A DNA stretch of 19,842 bases from Bacillota bacterium (GCA_017398165.1 JAFQHB010000126.1:1-19842); one strand, 5' to 3'; shown: positions 1-6,961, counted from the first letter of the stretch. Program-made: numbers and translations. Notes: generated from the letters alone by a model not told the origin.

Positions 1-159
1 ACGATGCACGGCGATTCGCCCCTACGGGGCTGCGCCTTTGCCTCATGTGTGCGGGCTGGGGTGGTTTTTGGTGTTTCTGTCGTTGGTTGGGTGATCGCAG
101 GCGTTGCTGCGCTCGTTTGCTGTTCGGCAAGTTGATGGCGGAGCAGACAAATATCTTGC

Positions 160-342
160 AGCACCCAAAGCAGTCCTGACCCCGAACGGTCCGTGTGTGC
201 GAAGCCGCAGGTGCAGCACACACGGGACACGAAATTAATTTGGGTGGCTGTGGGCGGGCTGTGAGAAGAGGGGTCAGGGTTGCTTTGCCCCTCGGAGGAG
301 CAGCAGTCTATCGTATAGCACCCTAAAGCATTCCCTGACCGG
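160..342 (+). repeat. Three-copy inverted-repeat cluster in gene-free DNA upstream of ybaB
   Basis: Bases 1-402 hold no convincing gene; the short open frames entering from the left edge (stops near 95, 135 and 178) do not read like a protein. Instead there is strong dyad structure. Copy A (167-183, AAAGCAGTCCTGACCCC) pairs with copy B (270-286, GGGGTCAGGGTTGCTTT) over all 17 positions, two of them G-U. A second A-like copy, C (about 327-342), holds AAAGC and CCCTGACC and can also pair with B. Between A and B a strong hairpin is formed by GTCCGTGTGTGC (189-200) and GCACACACGGGAC (216-228). The cluster lies upstream of the ybaB start site, so it is not part of that mRNA. It could be a small RNA, the 3' region of an upstream gene, or a mobile palindromic repeat. 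I do not recognise a known RNA family. Confidence 0.55.
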
Positions 343-352
343 GAAAAAGATT

Positions 353-380
353 TTGAACATCCACCGAGTTGTGGTATAAT
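353..380 (+). promoter_or_regulatory. Sigma-A promoter for ybaB-recR
   Basis: TTGAAC (353-358) and TATAAT (375-380) are separated by 16 bp, with a TGG extension just before the -10. Transcription would start near 387, giving a short leader that ends in AGGAGG (411-416). Confidence 0.75.
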
Positions 381-423
381 ATATAAAATATGGCGATCTG
401 TTTTGTTTGGAGGAGGAAACACA

Positions 424-738
424 ATGGCAAGAGGAATGGATATGCAGGCTATTATGCGTCAGGCGCAGAAAATGCAGGCGGATGTAGCCCGTATGCAGGA
501 AGAATTGAAAGAAACCGAGGTAGAAGGCGTTGCCGGCGGCGGTGCGGTGAAGGTAACCGTGACCTGTGCCAACGAGGTGCGTGCTATCAAGATCAGCCCC
601 GAGGCAGTAGACCCCGATGACGTGGAAATGCTGGAGGATATGATCCTGGCAGCTATCAATGATGCTATGGGCAAGGCAGCCGAGATTTCCAACAGCCGTA
701 TGGGTGCTGTCACCAAAGGCATCAAAATGCCTTTCTAA
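424..738 (+). CDS. ybaB: YbaB/EbfC family nucleoid-associated protein
   Basis: This is a 104-residue protein of the YbaB/EbfC DNA-binding family. These are small dimeric nucleoid-associated proteins, and their genes almost always sit directly before recR, as here. The N-terminal helix carries the usual KQAQKMQ-like signature (here RQAQKMQADVARMQEEL), followed by the beta-strand core (VEGVAGGGAVKVTVTC) and a C-terminal helix (DMILAAINDAMGKA). The start is set at ATG 424 because AGGAGG at 411-416 lies 7 nt upstream. A TTG at 403 in the same frame would add seven residues but would put the ribosome site inside the gene. The recR start follows six bases after the stop, so the two form one operon. 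dnaX, the common upstream neighbour, is not in the window. The role is inferred from family and context. Confidence 0.93.
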   Translation: MARGMDMQAIMRQAQKMQADVARMQEELKETEVEGVAGGGAVKVTVTCANEVRAIKISPEAVDPDDVEMLEDMILAAINDAMGKAAEISNSRMGAVTKGIKMPF

Positions 739-744
739 AGCATT

Positions 745-1350
745 ATGAGTATGTATTTTTATCCGCCCTCGGTGGAGGAATTGATAAGCTATCTGAATAA
801 ACTGCCGGGGGTAGGCCCCAAGACGGCGCAAAGGCTGGCACTGCATCTGCTGAACACAAGGGAAGCCGATGCGGTCGGTTTGGCGCGGGCTATCACCGCC
901 ACCCGGGAGAAAGTGCGCCGCTGTGCGGTGTGCGGCAATCTGACGGATGATGAGGTCTGCCCGGTGTGCAGTGATGAACAGCGTGACGCCTCGGTGATCT
1001 GCGTGGTGGAGCACCCCGGCGATTGTATAGCTATGGAGCGTACGGGGCAATTCAACGGGCTGTATCACGTGCTGCACGGTGCGCTCTCGCCGATGGAGGG
1101 TATCGGCCCGGCAGAGCTGAATATGGACAGCCTGATGCAGCGTCTGCGCGGCGGCAATATCCGTGAGGTGGTGATGGCCACCAATACCGGTGTGGAGGGC
1201 GAGGCGACTGCCCTTTATCTGGCCAGGCTCATCAAGCCGCTGGGCATCCGTGTCAGCCGTCTGGCCTATGGTGTGGCGGTAGGCGGCGATCTGGAATACA
1301 CCGATGAGGTGACTCTGGGGCGGGCACTGGCCGGTCGCTCCGATATTTGA
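745..1350 (+). CDS. recR: Recombination mediator protein RecR
   Basis: RecR acts with RecF and RecO to load RecA on gapped DNA in the cytoplasm. The 201 residues match the usual family length (about 198-201). In order, the protein shows an N-terminal helix-hairpin-helix with LPGVGPKTAQRLA (20-32), a four-cysteine zinc finger (C60, C63, C72, C75), then a Toprim domain starting near residue 83 (VICVVEHPGDCIAME) with the acidic VMATNTGVEGEAT segment, and the C-terminal SRLAYGVAVGGDLEYTDE Walker-B-like segment. The ribosome site is weak (AAAG before ATG 745) and the gap to ybaB is only 6 bp, so translation is probably coupled. A terminator follows at 1421. Every key residue is present. Confidence 0.97.
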   Translation: MSMYFYPPSVEELISYLNKLPGVGPKTAQRLALHLLNTREADAVGLARAITATREKVRRCAVCGNLTDDEVCPVCSDEQRDASVICVVEHPGDCIAMERTGQFNGLYHVLHGALSPMEGIGPAELNMDSLMQRLRGGNIREVVMATNTGVEGEATALYLARLIKPLGIRVSRLAYGVAVGGDLEYTDEVTLGRALAGRSDI

Positions 1351-1420
1351 TGCGGTTATTTGACGCGGCGAAAAAATTTGATTTGGGATAGCGTTCTCAA
1401 AGTCAAATTACGAAAAAAAT

Positions 1421-1468
1421 AAAAAACTGCTGAAACGCTTGTGGGGTAAGCGGCGGCAGTTTTTTTTA
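1421..1468. terminator. Bidirectional intrinsic terminator between recR and the coiled-coil gene
   Basis: AAAACTGC (1423-1430) pairs with GCAGTTTT, and CGCTT pairs with AAGCG inside it. There is a T-run on the + strand and an A-run on the left side, so it can end recR and the converging minus-strand gene. Confidence 0.75.
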
Positions 1469-1484
1469 TGGGTTTGTGGGGGTG

Positions 1485-1862
1485 TTATTTGTTGTCCCGG
1501 TCGATGGGTTGGTCGGTATACGGCGTGGCAAGGGTGTTGCAGGCGGTGCTGAATCTGCCATAGTCGATCGTCCTGCCGTGTGATAGATTTCGCAGCAAAA
1601 TCTCCGACTGCAATTCGACTATTTTCAGTCTGCGCTCAATATCGTCCATCGTTATGCGCCAGTAATCATCGGGATCTTCGGGGCGCAGGCGGCGGCTGCA
1701 AAGCTGGAGGTATGCGGTTTCCAGCCGTTGGTGCTCGTCCTGCAGCGTGCGGTGGCTTTGCTGCAGAGAGTTGTATTTGTTCTGCATCTGCTCGTGGACA
1801 AAGCGCAGCTCGAGGTATCTTTGTTCCCAGTTGATGGCGGCCGTTTTTTTCTCGTCGGTCAT
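1485..1862 (-). CDS. Small coiled-coil protein, function unknown
   Basis: I do not recognise this 125-residue protein. It is soluble and highly charged, without signal peptide or membrane segment. The first two thirds are rich in Glu, Gln, Arg and Leu with heptad-like spacing (for example ELRFVHEQMQNKYNSLQQ), so a coiled coil is likely. A second helical stretch follows (MDDIERRLKIVELQSEILL), then a polar tail ending in DRDNK. The start is placed at ATG 1862, because the purine-rich ribosome site AAGGAG ends 11 nt before it; a GTG four codons earlier abuts the ribosome site directly. It diverges from an XRE regulator and the two promoters overlap at the -10, so they may be co-regulated. Partner or regulator roles are guesses only. 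Confidence 0.7.
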   Translation of the reverse strand: MTDEKKTAAINWEQRYLELRFVHEQMQNKYNSLQQSHRTLQDEHQRLETAYLQLCSRRLRPEDPDDYWRITMDDIERRLKIVELQSEILLRNLSHGRTIDYGRFSTACNTLATPYTDQPIDRDNK

Positions 1863-1883
1863 AGTGTCGTTCACTCCTTTTTT

Positions 1884-1928
1884 GCATAACGCAAGGTGAT
1901 CTTACAGACCATATAATAGCATACGCAA
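1884..1928 (+). promoter_or_regulatory. Candidate operator: direct repeat GCATA(A)CGCAA
   Basis: GCATAACGCAA (1884-1894) and GCATACGCAA (1919-1928) start 35 bp apart and flank the shared -10 of the two divergent genes. The first lies in the palindrome-like TTGCATAACGCAA. The adjacent gene encodes an XRE repressor, so autoregulation through these sites is a reasonable inference; binding is not shown by the sequence. Confidence 0.4.
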
Positions 1929-1941
1929 AGTGCATTTTCAA
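1913..1941 (-). promoter_or_regulatory. Promoter of the coiled-coil gene
   Basis: Read on the minus strand, TTGAAA (1936-1941) and TATTAT (1913-1918) have a 17-bp spacer and a TGC extension before the -10. The same bases read on + give TATAAT (1912-1917), a candidate -10 for the divergent XRE gene, although I see no good -35 for it. Confidence 0.7.
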
Positions 1942-1986
1942 TAGTTTACAAGTGCTTTAAGATAACCCCAAAGGGGGCTGGGCGTT

Positions 1987-2349
1987 ATGAAGGATTGGAA
2001 ATTGGGTGAAGCTATACGCACAGCGAGGATGCGTAGAGATTTGACACAAGAGCAGCTTTCGGAGTTGTTGAATATCACGCCTGGGCATCTCAAGCATATG
2101 GAAAGTGGTAAACGCAAGCCGTCCGTGCCGCTGCTTTTTCGTATGATGGAACTGCTGGATCTCTCGGTGGATGCGCTGGTGTTTACCGACCAAACGCACC
2201 CGGAAGTCATCCATACGCACGGCTTGACGCAGGCCGAGATAGATGCTCTGGGGCGTCTGGTGCAGGCGATGCGGCAAAGCTCCGCCGAAAATTTTGCCGA
2301 AGATGCCGAAAATGCGGATCGTGCCGATGATACCGATAATGCAGAATAA
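1987..2349 (+). CDS. XRE-family helix-turn-helix transcriptional regulator
   Basis: This is a 120-residue cytoplasmic DNA-binding protein. Residues about 6-60 form a Cro/C1-type HTH: LGEAIRTARMRRDLTQEQLSELL, then the recognition region NITPGHLKHMESGKRKPSV, then the LLFRMMELLDLSVDALV helices typical of the fold. After a linker comes a short helix (LTQAEIDALGRLVQAMR) and a strongly acidic tail rich in Glu, Asp, Ala and Asn. There is no peptidase or sensor domain, so the ligand or partner is unknown. A GGGGG-rich ribosome site precedes ATG 1987. The gene diverges from the coiled-coil gene and is followed at once by a terminator, so it is monocistronic. Its likely target is its own divergent promoter region. 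Confidence 0.88.
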   Translation: MKDWKLGEAIRTARMRRDLTQEQLSELLNITPGHLKHMESGKRKPSVPLLFRMMELLDLSVDALVFTDQTHPEVIHTHGLTQAEIDALGRLVQAMRQSSAENFAEDAENADRADDTDNAE

Positions 2350-2385
2350 AAAAGCGGCTGTGGAGCAATCTCCCGGCCGCTTTTT
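2348..2385 (+). terminator. Intrinsic terminator of the XRE gene
   Basis: AAAAGCGGC pairs with GCCGCTTTT across a loop of about 19 nt, followed by T residues; it overlaps the stop codon of the XRE gene. Confidence 0.75.
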
Positions 2386-2459
2386 GGTGTTTTTGCCGCC
2401 GCCGCGGGCAGACTATCGGTAAACTGAAACGGGCGGTGCAAAACTTTTTTATCAAACTA

Positions 2460-2488
2460 TTGCTAAAATTCCGCAGATGAATTAAAAT
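2460..2488 (+). promoter_or_regulatory. Sigma-A promoter for glnS-pspC
   Basis: TTGCTA (2460-2465) and TAAAAT (2483-2488) are 17 bp apart. The leader is about 80 nt. I looked for a T-box (specifier hairpin plus the conserved antiterminator bulge) and see none. Confidence 0.65.
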
Positions 2489-2572
2489 AATAAGATAGAG
2501 TGAAAAAGACAAGGTGTCGGCAGGGTTCTTTTGGGATTGCCCGCCGCCGCCCCATACAAGGAGCGACCATCA

Positions 2573-4249
2573 ATGGCAGAAATTCAAGAAAAAGCGGCAG
2601 AAGAAAAAGTGATGGCGGGCAATTTCATCCACGATGAGATCGTCGCCGATACCAAAGAGGGGCATTGTGACGCGGTGCATACCCGTTTCCCGCCCGAGCC
2701 CAACGGTTATCTGCATATCGGCCACGCCAAGAGCATTTGCCTGAATTTCGGCACTGCCAAGAAATTCGGCGGCATTTGCAATCTGCGCTTTGACGATACC
2801 AACCCCTCCAAAGAGGAGGAGGAATTTATGGACTCCATCAAGGCTGACGTGCGCTGGCTGGGCTTTGACTGGCAGGACAACCTGTTCTTTGCTTCGGATT
2901 ACTTCGAGAAAATGTATGAATACGCCGTCGAGCTGATAAAGGCCGGCAAAGCCTATGTCTGTGAGCTTTCGGCCGAGCAGATGCGGGAGTATCGCGGCAG
3001 TATCGGTGTGCCTGCGGTATCGCCTTATCGTGACCGCCCGATAGAGGAAAGCCTGCGGATTTTTGAGGAAATGCGCGCCGGTAAATATGCCGACGGCCAG
3101 TACACCCTGCGTGCCAAAATCGACCTGGCATCGCCTAATTTCGTGATGCGTGACCCGGTAATTTACCGTATCCAGCACAGCCACCACAACCGCACCGGTG
3201 ATGATTGGTGCATCTACCCGATGTATGATTTCGCCCATCCCATCTCGGATTCGCTGGAGGGTATCTCTCATTCCATCTGTACTATGGAGTTTGAGATCCA
3301 CCGCCCGCTGTACGAGTGGGTGATTGAGAATACCTCCTGCCCCACCAAGAGCCGTCAGATCGAGTTCGCACGGCTGAATCTGACCCATACCGTGATGAGC
3401 AAGCGTTTCCTGCGCCGTCTGGTGGAAGAAGGCCACGTAAACGGCTGGGATGACCCGCGTATGCCCACTATCTCCGGCCTGCGCCGCCGCGGCTATACGC
3501 CTGAGGCTATCCGTGATTTTTGTGACCGCATCGGTGTGGCCAAGGCCGAAAGCACTGTGGATACCGCCCTGCTGGAGCATTGTCTGCGCGAGGATCTGAA
3601 CGCCCGCGCCGACCGTGTGATGTGCGTGCTTGACCCGCTGAAAGTAGTCATTACCAACTTCCCCGAGGGCGAGCACGAGATGGTGCCGATCGAGAATAAC
3701 CCCGAAAAGCCGGAGCGCGGCAAGCGTCTGCTGCCTTTTGGCCGGGAGCTGTATATCGAGCGCAGTGACTTTATGGAGGAGCCGCCCAAGAAGTTCTTCC
3801 GACTGTCCCCCGGAGCCGAGGTGCGCCTGAAATCCGCCTATATCATCAAGTGCGAGGAAGTGGTAAAGGACGAGGCCGGCAATATTATCGAGCTGCGCTG
3901 TACCTATGACCCCGAGACCAGGAGCGGCGGAACCAGCACCAAAAAGGTAAAGGCCACCATCCACTGGGTAAATGCCCGCGAGTGCCGTAATGCCGAGGTG
4001 CGCCTGTATGATTATCTCTTTACCGCGGATGACCCCTATGATGTGCCCGAGGGCTCTGATTTTATCGACAATCTGAATCCCGACAGCGTGCAGGTGATGG
4101 CCGACGCCAGGATCGAGGCTCTCTATCCTCTGCCCGGTGAGCGGTTCCAGTTCCTGCGCCACGGTTATTTCGTGGTAGACCCCGATACCGAAAACGATCG
4201 TTTTGTCTTTAACAGGATCGTTTCGCTGAAGGGCGGCTTCAAGAAATAG
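2573..4249 (+). CDS. glnS: Glutaminyl-tRNA synthetase
   Basis: This cytoplasmic class I aminoacyl-tRNA synthetase charges tRNA-Gln with glutamine using ATP. The 558 residues match bacterial GlnRS (about 550). The HIGH motif is at residues 48-51 in PPEPNGYLHIGHAK, the KMSKS-equivalent VMSKR is at 274-278, and the Rossmann core is followed by the two beta-barrel anticodon-binding domains in the C-terminal 220 residues. GlnRS-type rather than GluRS-type features include the FDDTNPSKE segment and the DDWCIYPMYDFAHPISDSLEG stretch. The start is ATG 2573, with AAGGAG at 2558-2563 (9 nt spacing); an in-frame TTG at 2531 has no ribosome site. Many Bacillota lack GlnRS and use GatCAB on Glu-tRNA-Gln, so its presence is a useful lineage clue. 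The pspC gene follows 46 bp later. Confidence 0.98.
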   Translation: MAEIQEKAAEEKVMAGNFIHDEIVADTKEGHCDAVHTRFPPEPNGYLHIGHAKSICLNFGTAKKFGGICNLRFDDTNPSKEEEEFMDSIKADVRWLGFDWQDNLFFASDYFEKMYEYAVELIKAGKAYVCELSAEQMREYRGSIGVPAVSPYRDRPIEESLRIFEEMRAGKYADGQYTLRAKIDLASPNFVMRDPVIYRIQHSHHNRTGDDWCIYPMYDFAHPISDSLEGISHSICTMEFEIHRPLYEWVIENTSCPTKSRQIEFARLNLTHTVMSKRFLRRLVEEGHVNGWDDPRMPTISGLRRRGYTPEAIRDFCDRIGVAKAESTVDTALLEHCLREDLNARADRVMCVLDPLKVVITNFPEGEHEMVPIENNPEKPERGKRLLPFGRELYIERSDFMEEPPKKFFRLSPGAEVRLKSAYIIKCEEVVKDEAGNIIELRCTYDPETRSGGTSTKKVKATIHWVNARECRNAEVRLYDYLFTADDPYDVPEGSDFIDNLNPDSVQVMADARIEALYPLPGERFQFLRHGYFVVDPDTENDRFVFNRIVSLKGGFKK

Positions 4250-4295
4250 TTTTGTCGTATTTCTTTAGTGTATTTGTGTTAAGGAGTTGATTGTT

Positions 4296-4496
4296 TTGAA
4301 GAAACTTTATCGTTCCCGCACCGACAAAAAGCTGTTTGGTGTTTGCGGCGGTCTGGCGCAGTATATGGATCTTGATCCCACCATTATGCGACTGATTGCG
4401 GTGATTTTGCTGTTTGTTTCGTTTGGCTGGGCAATCCTGATCTATCTGGTAATGGGTCTGGTTATGCCGATTGATGACGGCTACACCGATATTTGA
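4296..4496 (+). CDS. Small PspC-domain membrane protein
   Basis: This 66-residue protein is almost entirely a PspC domain: the basic N-terminus KKLYRSRTDKKLFGVCGGLAQY, the conserved DLDPTIMRLI segment, then one hydrophobic span (AVILLFVSFGWAILIYLVMGLVM) and a short polar tail. PspC proteins sit in the cytoplasmic membrane and in enterobacteria take part in the phage-shock envelope-stress response; stand-alone short forms are common in Bacillota and mostly uncharacterised. The start is TTG 4296, because AAGGAG at 4281-4286 lies 9 nt upstream; another in-frame TTG at 4287 directly abuts that site and is too close. It is probably co-transcribed with glnS, since no terminator or promoter is visible in the 46-bp gap. 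Confidence 0.9.
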   Translation: MKKLYRSRTDKKLFGVCGGLAQYMDLDPTIMRLIAVILLFVSFGWAILIYLVMGLVMPIDDGYTDI

Positions 4497-4534
4497 TTTT
4501 TTAAGTTTTCAGAAAAATTTGGTTTGAGTTTCTG

Positions 4535-4574
4535 CCGGCAGTGCCTTGGGAGAGAGGGCGCTGCCGGTTTTTTT
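4535..4574 (+). terminator. Intrinsic terminator of glnS-pspC
   Basis: CCGGCAGTGCC (4535-4545) pairs with GGCGCTGCCGG (4557-4567) over 11 bp with one G-U, followed by seven T residues. Confidence 0.9.
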
Positions 4575-4604
4575 GCGCTTTTGGGGGCGGGGCGAGGAGT
4601 GAGT

Positions 4605-4632
4605 AGTGAAGAGTGAAGAGTGAAGAGTGAAT
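4605..4632 (+). repeat. Tandem 7-bp repeat (AGTGAAG), about four units
   Basis: AGTGAAG is repeated three times without interruption and a fourth copy ends in T. A shorter relative occurs just after the DUF554 terminator (7784-7799), so the unit recurs in gene-free spots of this genome. Confidence 0.8.
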
Positions 4633-4689
4633 AGGTTTTTTAGGGAGGACTGATGTGGGTGGGTGGAGGACATTTGGTGGGTGGGGCGG

Positions 4690-4950
4690 CGAAATGCGTC
4701 GAAGTGAAGTGCCGTAGATAGCCCTCAGCGGCGCAAAAGGGGCTCTCTGGGCGATTTTAATATGCGGCGTGACAAATTATTCACGCAAGGGGGTTGCCCG
4801 GCTGAGAGGGGCCTAAAATCGCGTCGCGGGGAATGTGGGTGTGGTGCAGGGTGCGGCTCAGAATTGCAGGAGGGCGGCAGGGGGTGATTTTTGGTGTTGG
4901 GGGCGATTAAGTGGTCGGCTGGTGGTTTGGGTGGCTGAGAGGGGCTTATT
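4690..4950. repeat. Palindrome-rich, gene-free region with a duplicated 13-mer
   Basis: The 4575-5000 stretch contains no credible gene. GCGATTTTA (4751-4759) and TAAAATCGC (4814-4822) are a perfect 9-bp inverted repeat enclosing the hairpin GCGTGA/TCACGC (4767-4772, 4781-4786). GCCCTCAGC (4721-4729) can pair with GCTGA...GGGC (4801-4812), which crosses the first helix. The 13-mer GGCTGAGAGGGGC occurs exactly twice (4800-4812, 4933-4945). This is typical of degenerate interspersed palindromic repeats in gut Clostridia, but I cannot name a family. Confidence 0.5.
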
Positions 4951-5001
4951 TGGGCTTGTGGGTGGGTGCGGCCAAAATGCGGGGGCAGAGGTGGGGCAAA
5001 T

Positions 5002-5040
5002 AAAAAACCCGGCGCAGCGTAGAGTACTGCGTCGGGTTTT
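5002..5040. terminator. Bidirectional terminator downstream of the symporter gene
   Basis: AAAACCCGGCGCAG pairs with CTGCGTCGGGTTTT around a short loop, with A and T runs on both sides. On the minus strand it follows the symporter stop codon by about 25 nt. Confidence 0.88.
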
Positions 5041-5065
5041 ATGTAGTTTGGTTTGAATCGGGGAA

Positions 5066-6484
5066 TTAACCCTCGATGTATTCGTGGCTGGTAAAGAAGT
5101 CCCTGCTTTCCTTGGCAACTACGCCGGAGAGTGCTACCAGAGCTACCAGGTTGGGGAAAGCCATCAGACCGTTCAGAGAGTCGGCCAGGGTCCAGACGAA
5201 ATCCAGAGCCAGGAAAGGACCGACCAGTACGGCGAGGATCCAGAGGTAACGATAAACTTTTACAATGCCCATTTTGCCGCCGGTCAGGTATTCTACGCAG
5301 CGTTCAGCGTAGTAATCCCAGCCGAGGATGGTGGTGAATGCGAAGAACGCCAGAGACAGGGTCACGCAGCACTGACCGATGAAAGGAGCGAAAGACATGC
5401 CCTGGCTGAATGCCCAGCCGGTAACGGCCGCGCCGGCCAGACCTTCCTGATGCCATGCGCCGGTGATTACCAGAGTCAGACCGGTCATAGTACAGATGAT
5501 GATGGTATCGATGAAAACACCGGTCATAGATACCAGACCCTGACGTGCACAGGATTTGGTGGATGCGGCAGCGGCTGCGATAGGAGCAGAACCAAGACCT
5601 GCCTCATTGGAGAAGATACCGCGGGCAACGCCTTTCTGGATGGCTTCTTTCATCACTGCGCCTGCAAAGCCGCCGACTGCTGCAGTGCCGGTGAAAGCGC
5701 CGCCGAAGATGGATGCGAATGCAGCCGGGATCTCAGCCGCGTGGGTGATCAGGATGGTGGTGCAGACTACGATGTAGAATGCCGCCATAAAGGGAACGAT
5801 CAGCTGGGTAACGCTGGCGATACGCTGAATGCCGCCGATGATTACCAGTGCTACCAGAATAGCAGCGATCACTGCGGTGGCTACGGTAGTCCAGGTGTAG
5901 CTGATATCACCGATGGTGAATGCGATATGGGCTGCATTGGGATCGACCAGACCGTTCATCGCGCTGGCGATACCGTTGATCTGGGTAACAGTACCGATAC
6001 CCAGCAGACCTGCGGCTGCACCGAAGAATGCGAACAGCTTGGCGAGCCATTTCCAGTTCTTGCCCATGCCGCGCTCGATGTAGTAGAAAGGACCGCCCAG
6101 TACGTGACCGTCTTCATCGATGGTGCGGTATTTGATAGCCAGCAGACCCTCGGCGTATTTGGTGGCCATGCCCAGGAAAGCAGCCAGCCACATCCAGAAC
6201 AGAGCACCGGGGCCGCCTGCGCAGATAGCGGTGGCGACGCCTACGATGTTACCGGTACCGATGGTAGCGGAAAGTGCGGTACAGAGAGCGCCGAAGCTGG
6301 TGACCTCGCCCTCGCCGTCCGATTCGTTCTTAAACATAAATTTCAGTGCTTTGGGCAGGCGGATGACCTGCACCAGGCCGGTGCGGATAGTCAGCAGCAG
6401 GCCGGTGGCCAGAATCAGTACGATCAGCGGCGTACCCCAGATCCAGCCGTTGGTGACATTGATAAATTCAATGATCATGTCCAT
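5066..6484 (-). CDS. alsT: Sodium:alanine/glycine symporter (AgcS family)
   Basis: This 472-residue polytopic membrane protein belongs to the AgcS family (TC 2.A.25), which imports alanine or glycine with Na+ (or H+). Family signatures are clear: ALSATIGTGNIVGVATAI around 70-87, the GGPGALFWMWLAAFLGMATKYAEG helix (90-113), and FSNEAGLGSAPIAAAAA (291-307). About ten hydrophobic segments are visible and the C-terminus is short and charged. The start is ATG 6484, with AAGGAGG nine nt upstream; the frame stays open for 53 further codons upstream, but that part is the structured leader, not protein. The promoter lies at 6626-6654, leaving a leader of about 135 nt. The gene is alone between terminators. 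The exact amino acid carried cannot be read from the sequence. Confidence 0.95.
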   Translation of the reverse strand: MDMIIEFINVTNGWIWGTPLIVLILATGLLLTIRTGLVQVIRLPKALKFMFKNESDGEGEVTSFGALCTALSATIGTGNIVGVATAICAGGPGALFWMWLAAFLGMATKYAEGLLAIKYRTIDEDGHVLGGPFYYIERGMGKNWKWLAKLFAFFGAAAGLLGIGTVTQINGIASAMNGLVDPNAAHIAFTIGDISYTWTTVATAVIAAILVALVIIGGIQRIASVTQLIVPFMAAFYIVVCTTILITHAAEIPAAFASIFGGAFTGTAAVGGFAGAVMKEAIQKGVARGIFSNEAGLGSAPIAAAAASTKSCARQGLVSMTGVFIDTIIICTMTGLTLVITGAWHQEGLAGAAVTGWAFSQGMSFAPFIGQCCVTLSLAFFAFTTILGWDYYAERCVEYLTGGKMGIVKVYRYLWILAVLVGPFLALDFVWTLADSLNGLMAFPNLVALVALSGVVAKESRDFFTSHEYIEG

Positions 6485-6618
6485 AGATAACAACCTCCTT
6501 GATATAAAAACCGAAAAATAGACTTTGGAAAAGTCTGCCGCCGCCTTTGAGGCTGATGCTTTTCTTAGCTTGACGGTTTGGCTAAGAAAAACATCTGTCC
6601 GTGCTTGGCGGTCAACTA
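6485..6618 (-). ncRNA. Structured 5' leader of the symporter mRNA, candidate riboregulator
   Basis: In transcript sense, CCGCC (6611-6607) can pair with GGCGG near 6545. This closes a domain that contains a long hairpin: TTTTCTTAGC and GCTAAGAAAA are perfect 10-bp arms (6581-6590 and 6560-6569), extended by GATG/CATC past one mismatch. Two unpaired joining segments of about 9-11 nt flank it. A second hairpin (AGACTT/AAGTCT near 6516-6537) is followed by ATTTTT, like a weak terminator before the ribosome site. The layout resembles an aptamer plus expression platform, but it does not match the glycine, lysine or other riboswitch consensus that I know. Confidence 0.4.
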
Positions 6619-6625
6619 TGCGAAG

Positions 6626-6654
6626 ATGATACCATAAAACCACTTGCTTGACAA
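6626..6654 (-). promoter_or_regulatory. Promoter of the symporter gene
   Basis: On the minus strand, TTGTCA (6649-6654) and TATCAT (6626-6631) are 17 bp apart with a TGG extension. Between here and the DUF554 promoter (6655-6865) I see no gene or clear site. Confidence 0.7.
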
Positions 6655-6865
6655 GGCATTTTATGAATGTATACAGTGTTATTTCAAAAACATTCGTGAA
6701 AACACGGTGATTTTTTTTGTTAAGGGGGCAGAAATGATGCCGCTGCGGTGTGGAATTTGGTGTTTGGGGGTGATGCGGGCGTAATCATTGAGGTGGATCG
6801 CCGCACGGTGCGGCAAATTTTGGCCGCCGGCTGCAGGGGTCGGCTGGGTCTTGCCGCGGGGGTGA

Positions 6866-6895
6866 TGGACAATGGGCCGCGCGGTGTGATATAAT
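6866..6895 (+). promoter_or_regulatory. Promoter of the DUF554 gene
   Basis: TATAAT (6890-6895) has a TGA extension; TGGACA (6866-6871) lies 18 bp upstream. The predicted start near 6902 gives a leader of about 145 nt. Confidence 0.65.
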
Positions 6896-6911
6896 AAAAG
6901 TCTGGGGCCTT

Positions 6912-6961
6912 GCACCGGGGGAACGGTGGCCAGGAGATATGCCCGGGTGCGTGGGCATATC
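6912..6961 (+). promoter_or_regulatory. Two hairpins in the DUF554 leader
   Basis: CACCG pairs with CGGTG (about 6913-6928). GATATGCCC (6936-6944) and GGGCATATC (6953-6961) are a perfect 9-bp stem with an 8-nt loop. Neither has a T-run, so they are not terminators. About 85 nt of A-rich unstructured leader follow before the start codon. Confidence 0.45.

Noticed and set aside
270..342. SRP RNA (ffs), suggested by GGTCAGG and AGCAGC near recR
   Set aside because: The spacing and the conserved GGAAGG-AGCAGC internal loop do not match, and the arms pair with other copies instead.
2489..2572. T-box leader before glnS
   Set aside because: The leader is only about 80 nt and I find no conserved T-box antiterminator sequence or terminator.
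2570..4162. 530-codon minus-strand open frame over glnS
   Set aside because: Antisense to a certain GlnRS with full motifs; no recognisable protein features.
4785..4822. TPP-riboswitch-like string GGGTTGCC...GGCTGAGAGGGG
   Set aside because: The second half of the thi box (the CTGATCTGGATAATGCC-like core and GTAGGGA) is absent, and no thiamine gene follows on this strand.
4835..5056. 73-codon open frame after the pspC terminator
   Set aside because: Gly/Trp-rich composition, no ribosome site, spans repeats and a terminator.
5084..6490. 468-codon plus-strand open frame over the symporter gene
   Set aside because: Antisense shadow; composition rich in Asp, Gly, Gln and Cys, while the minus frame has clear AgcS motifs.
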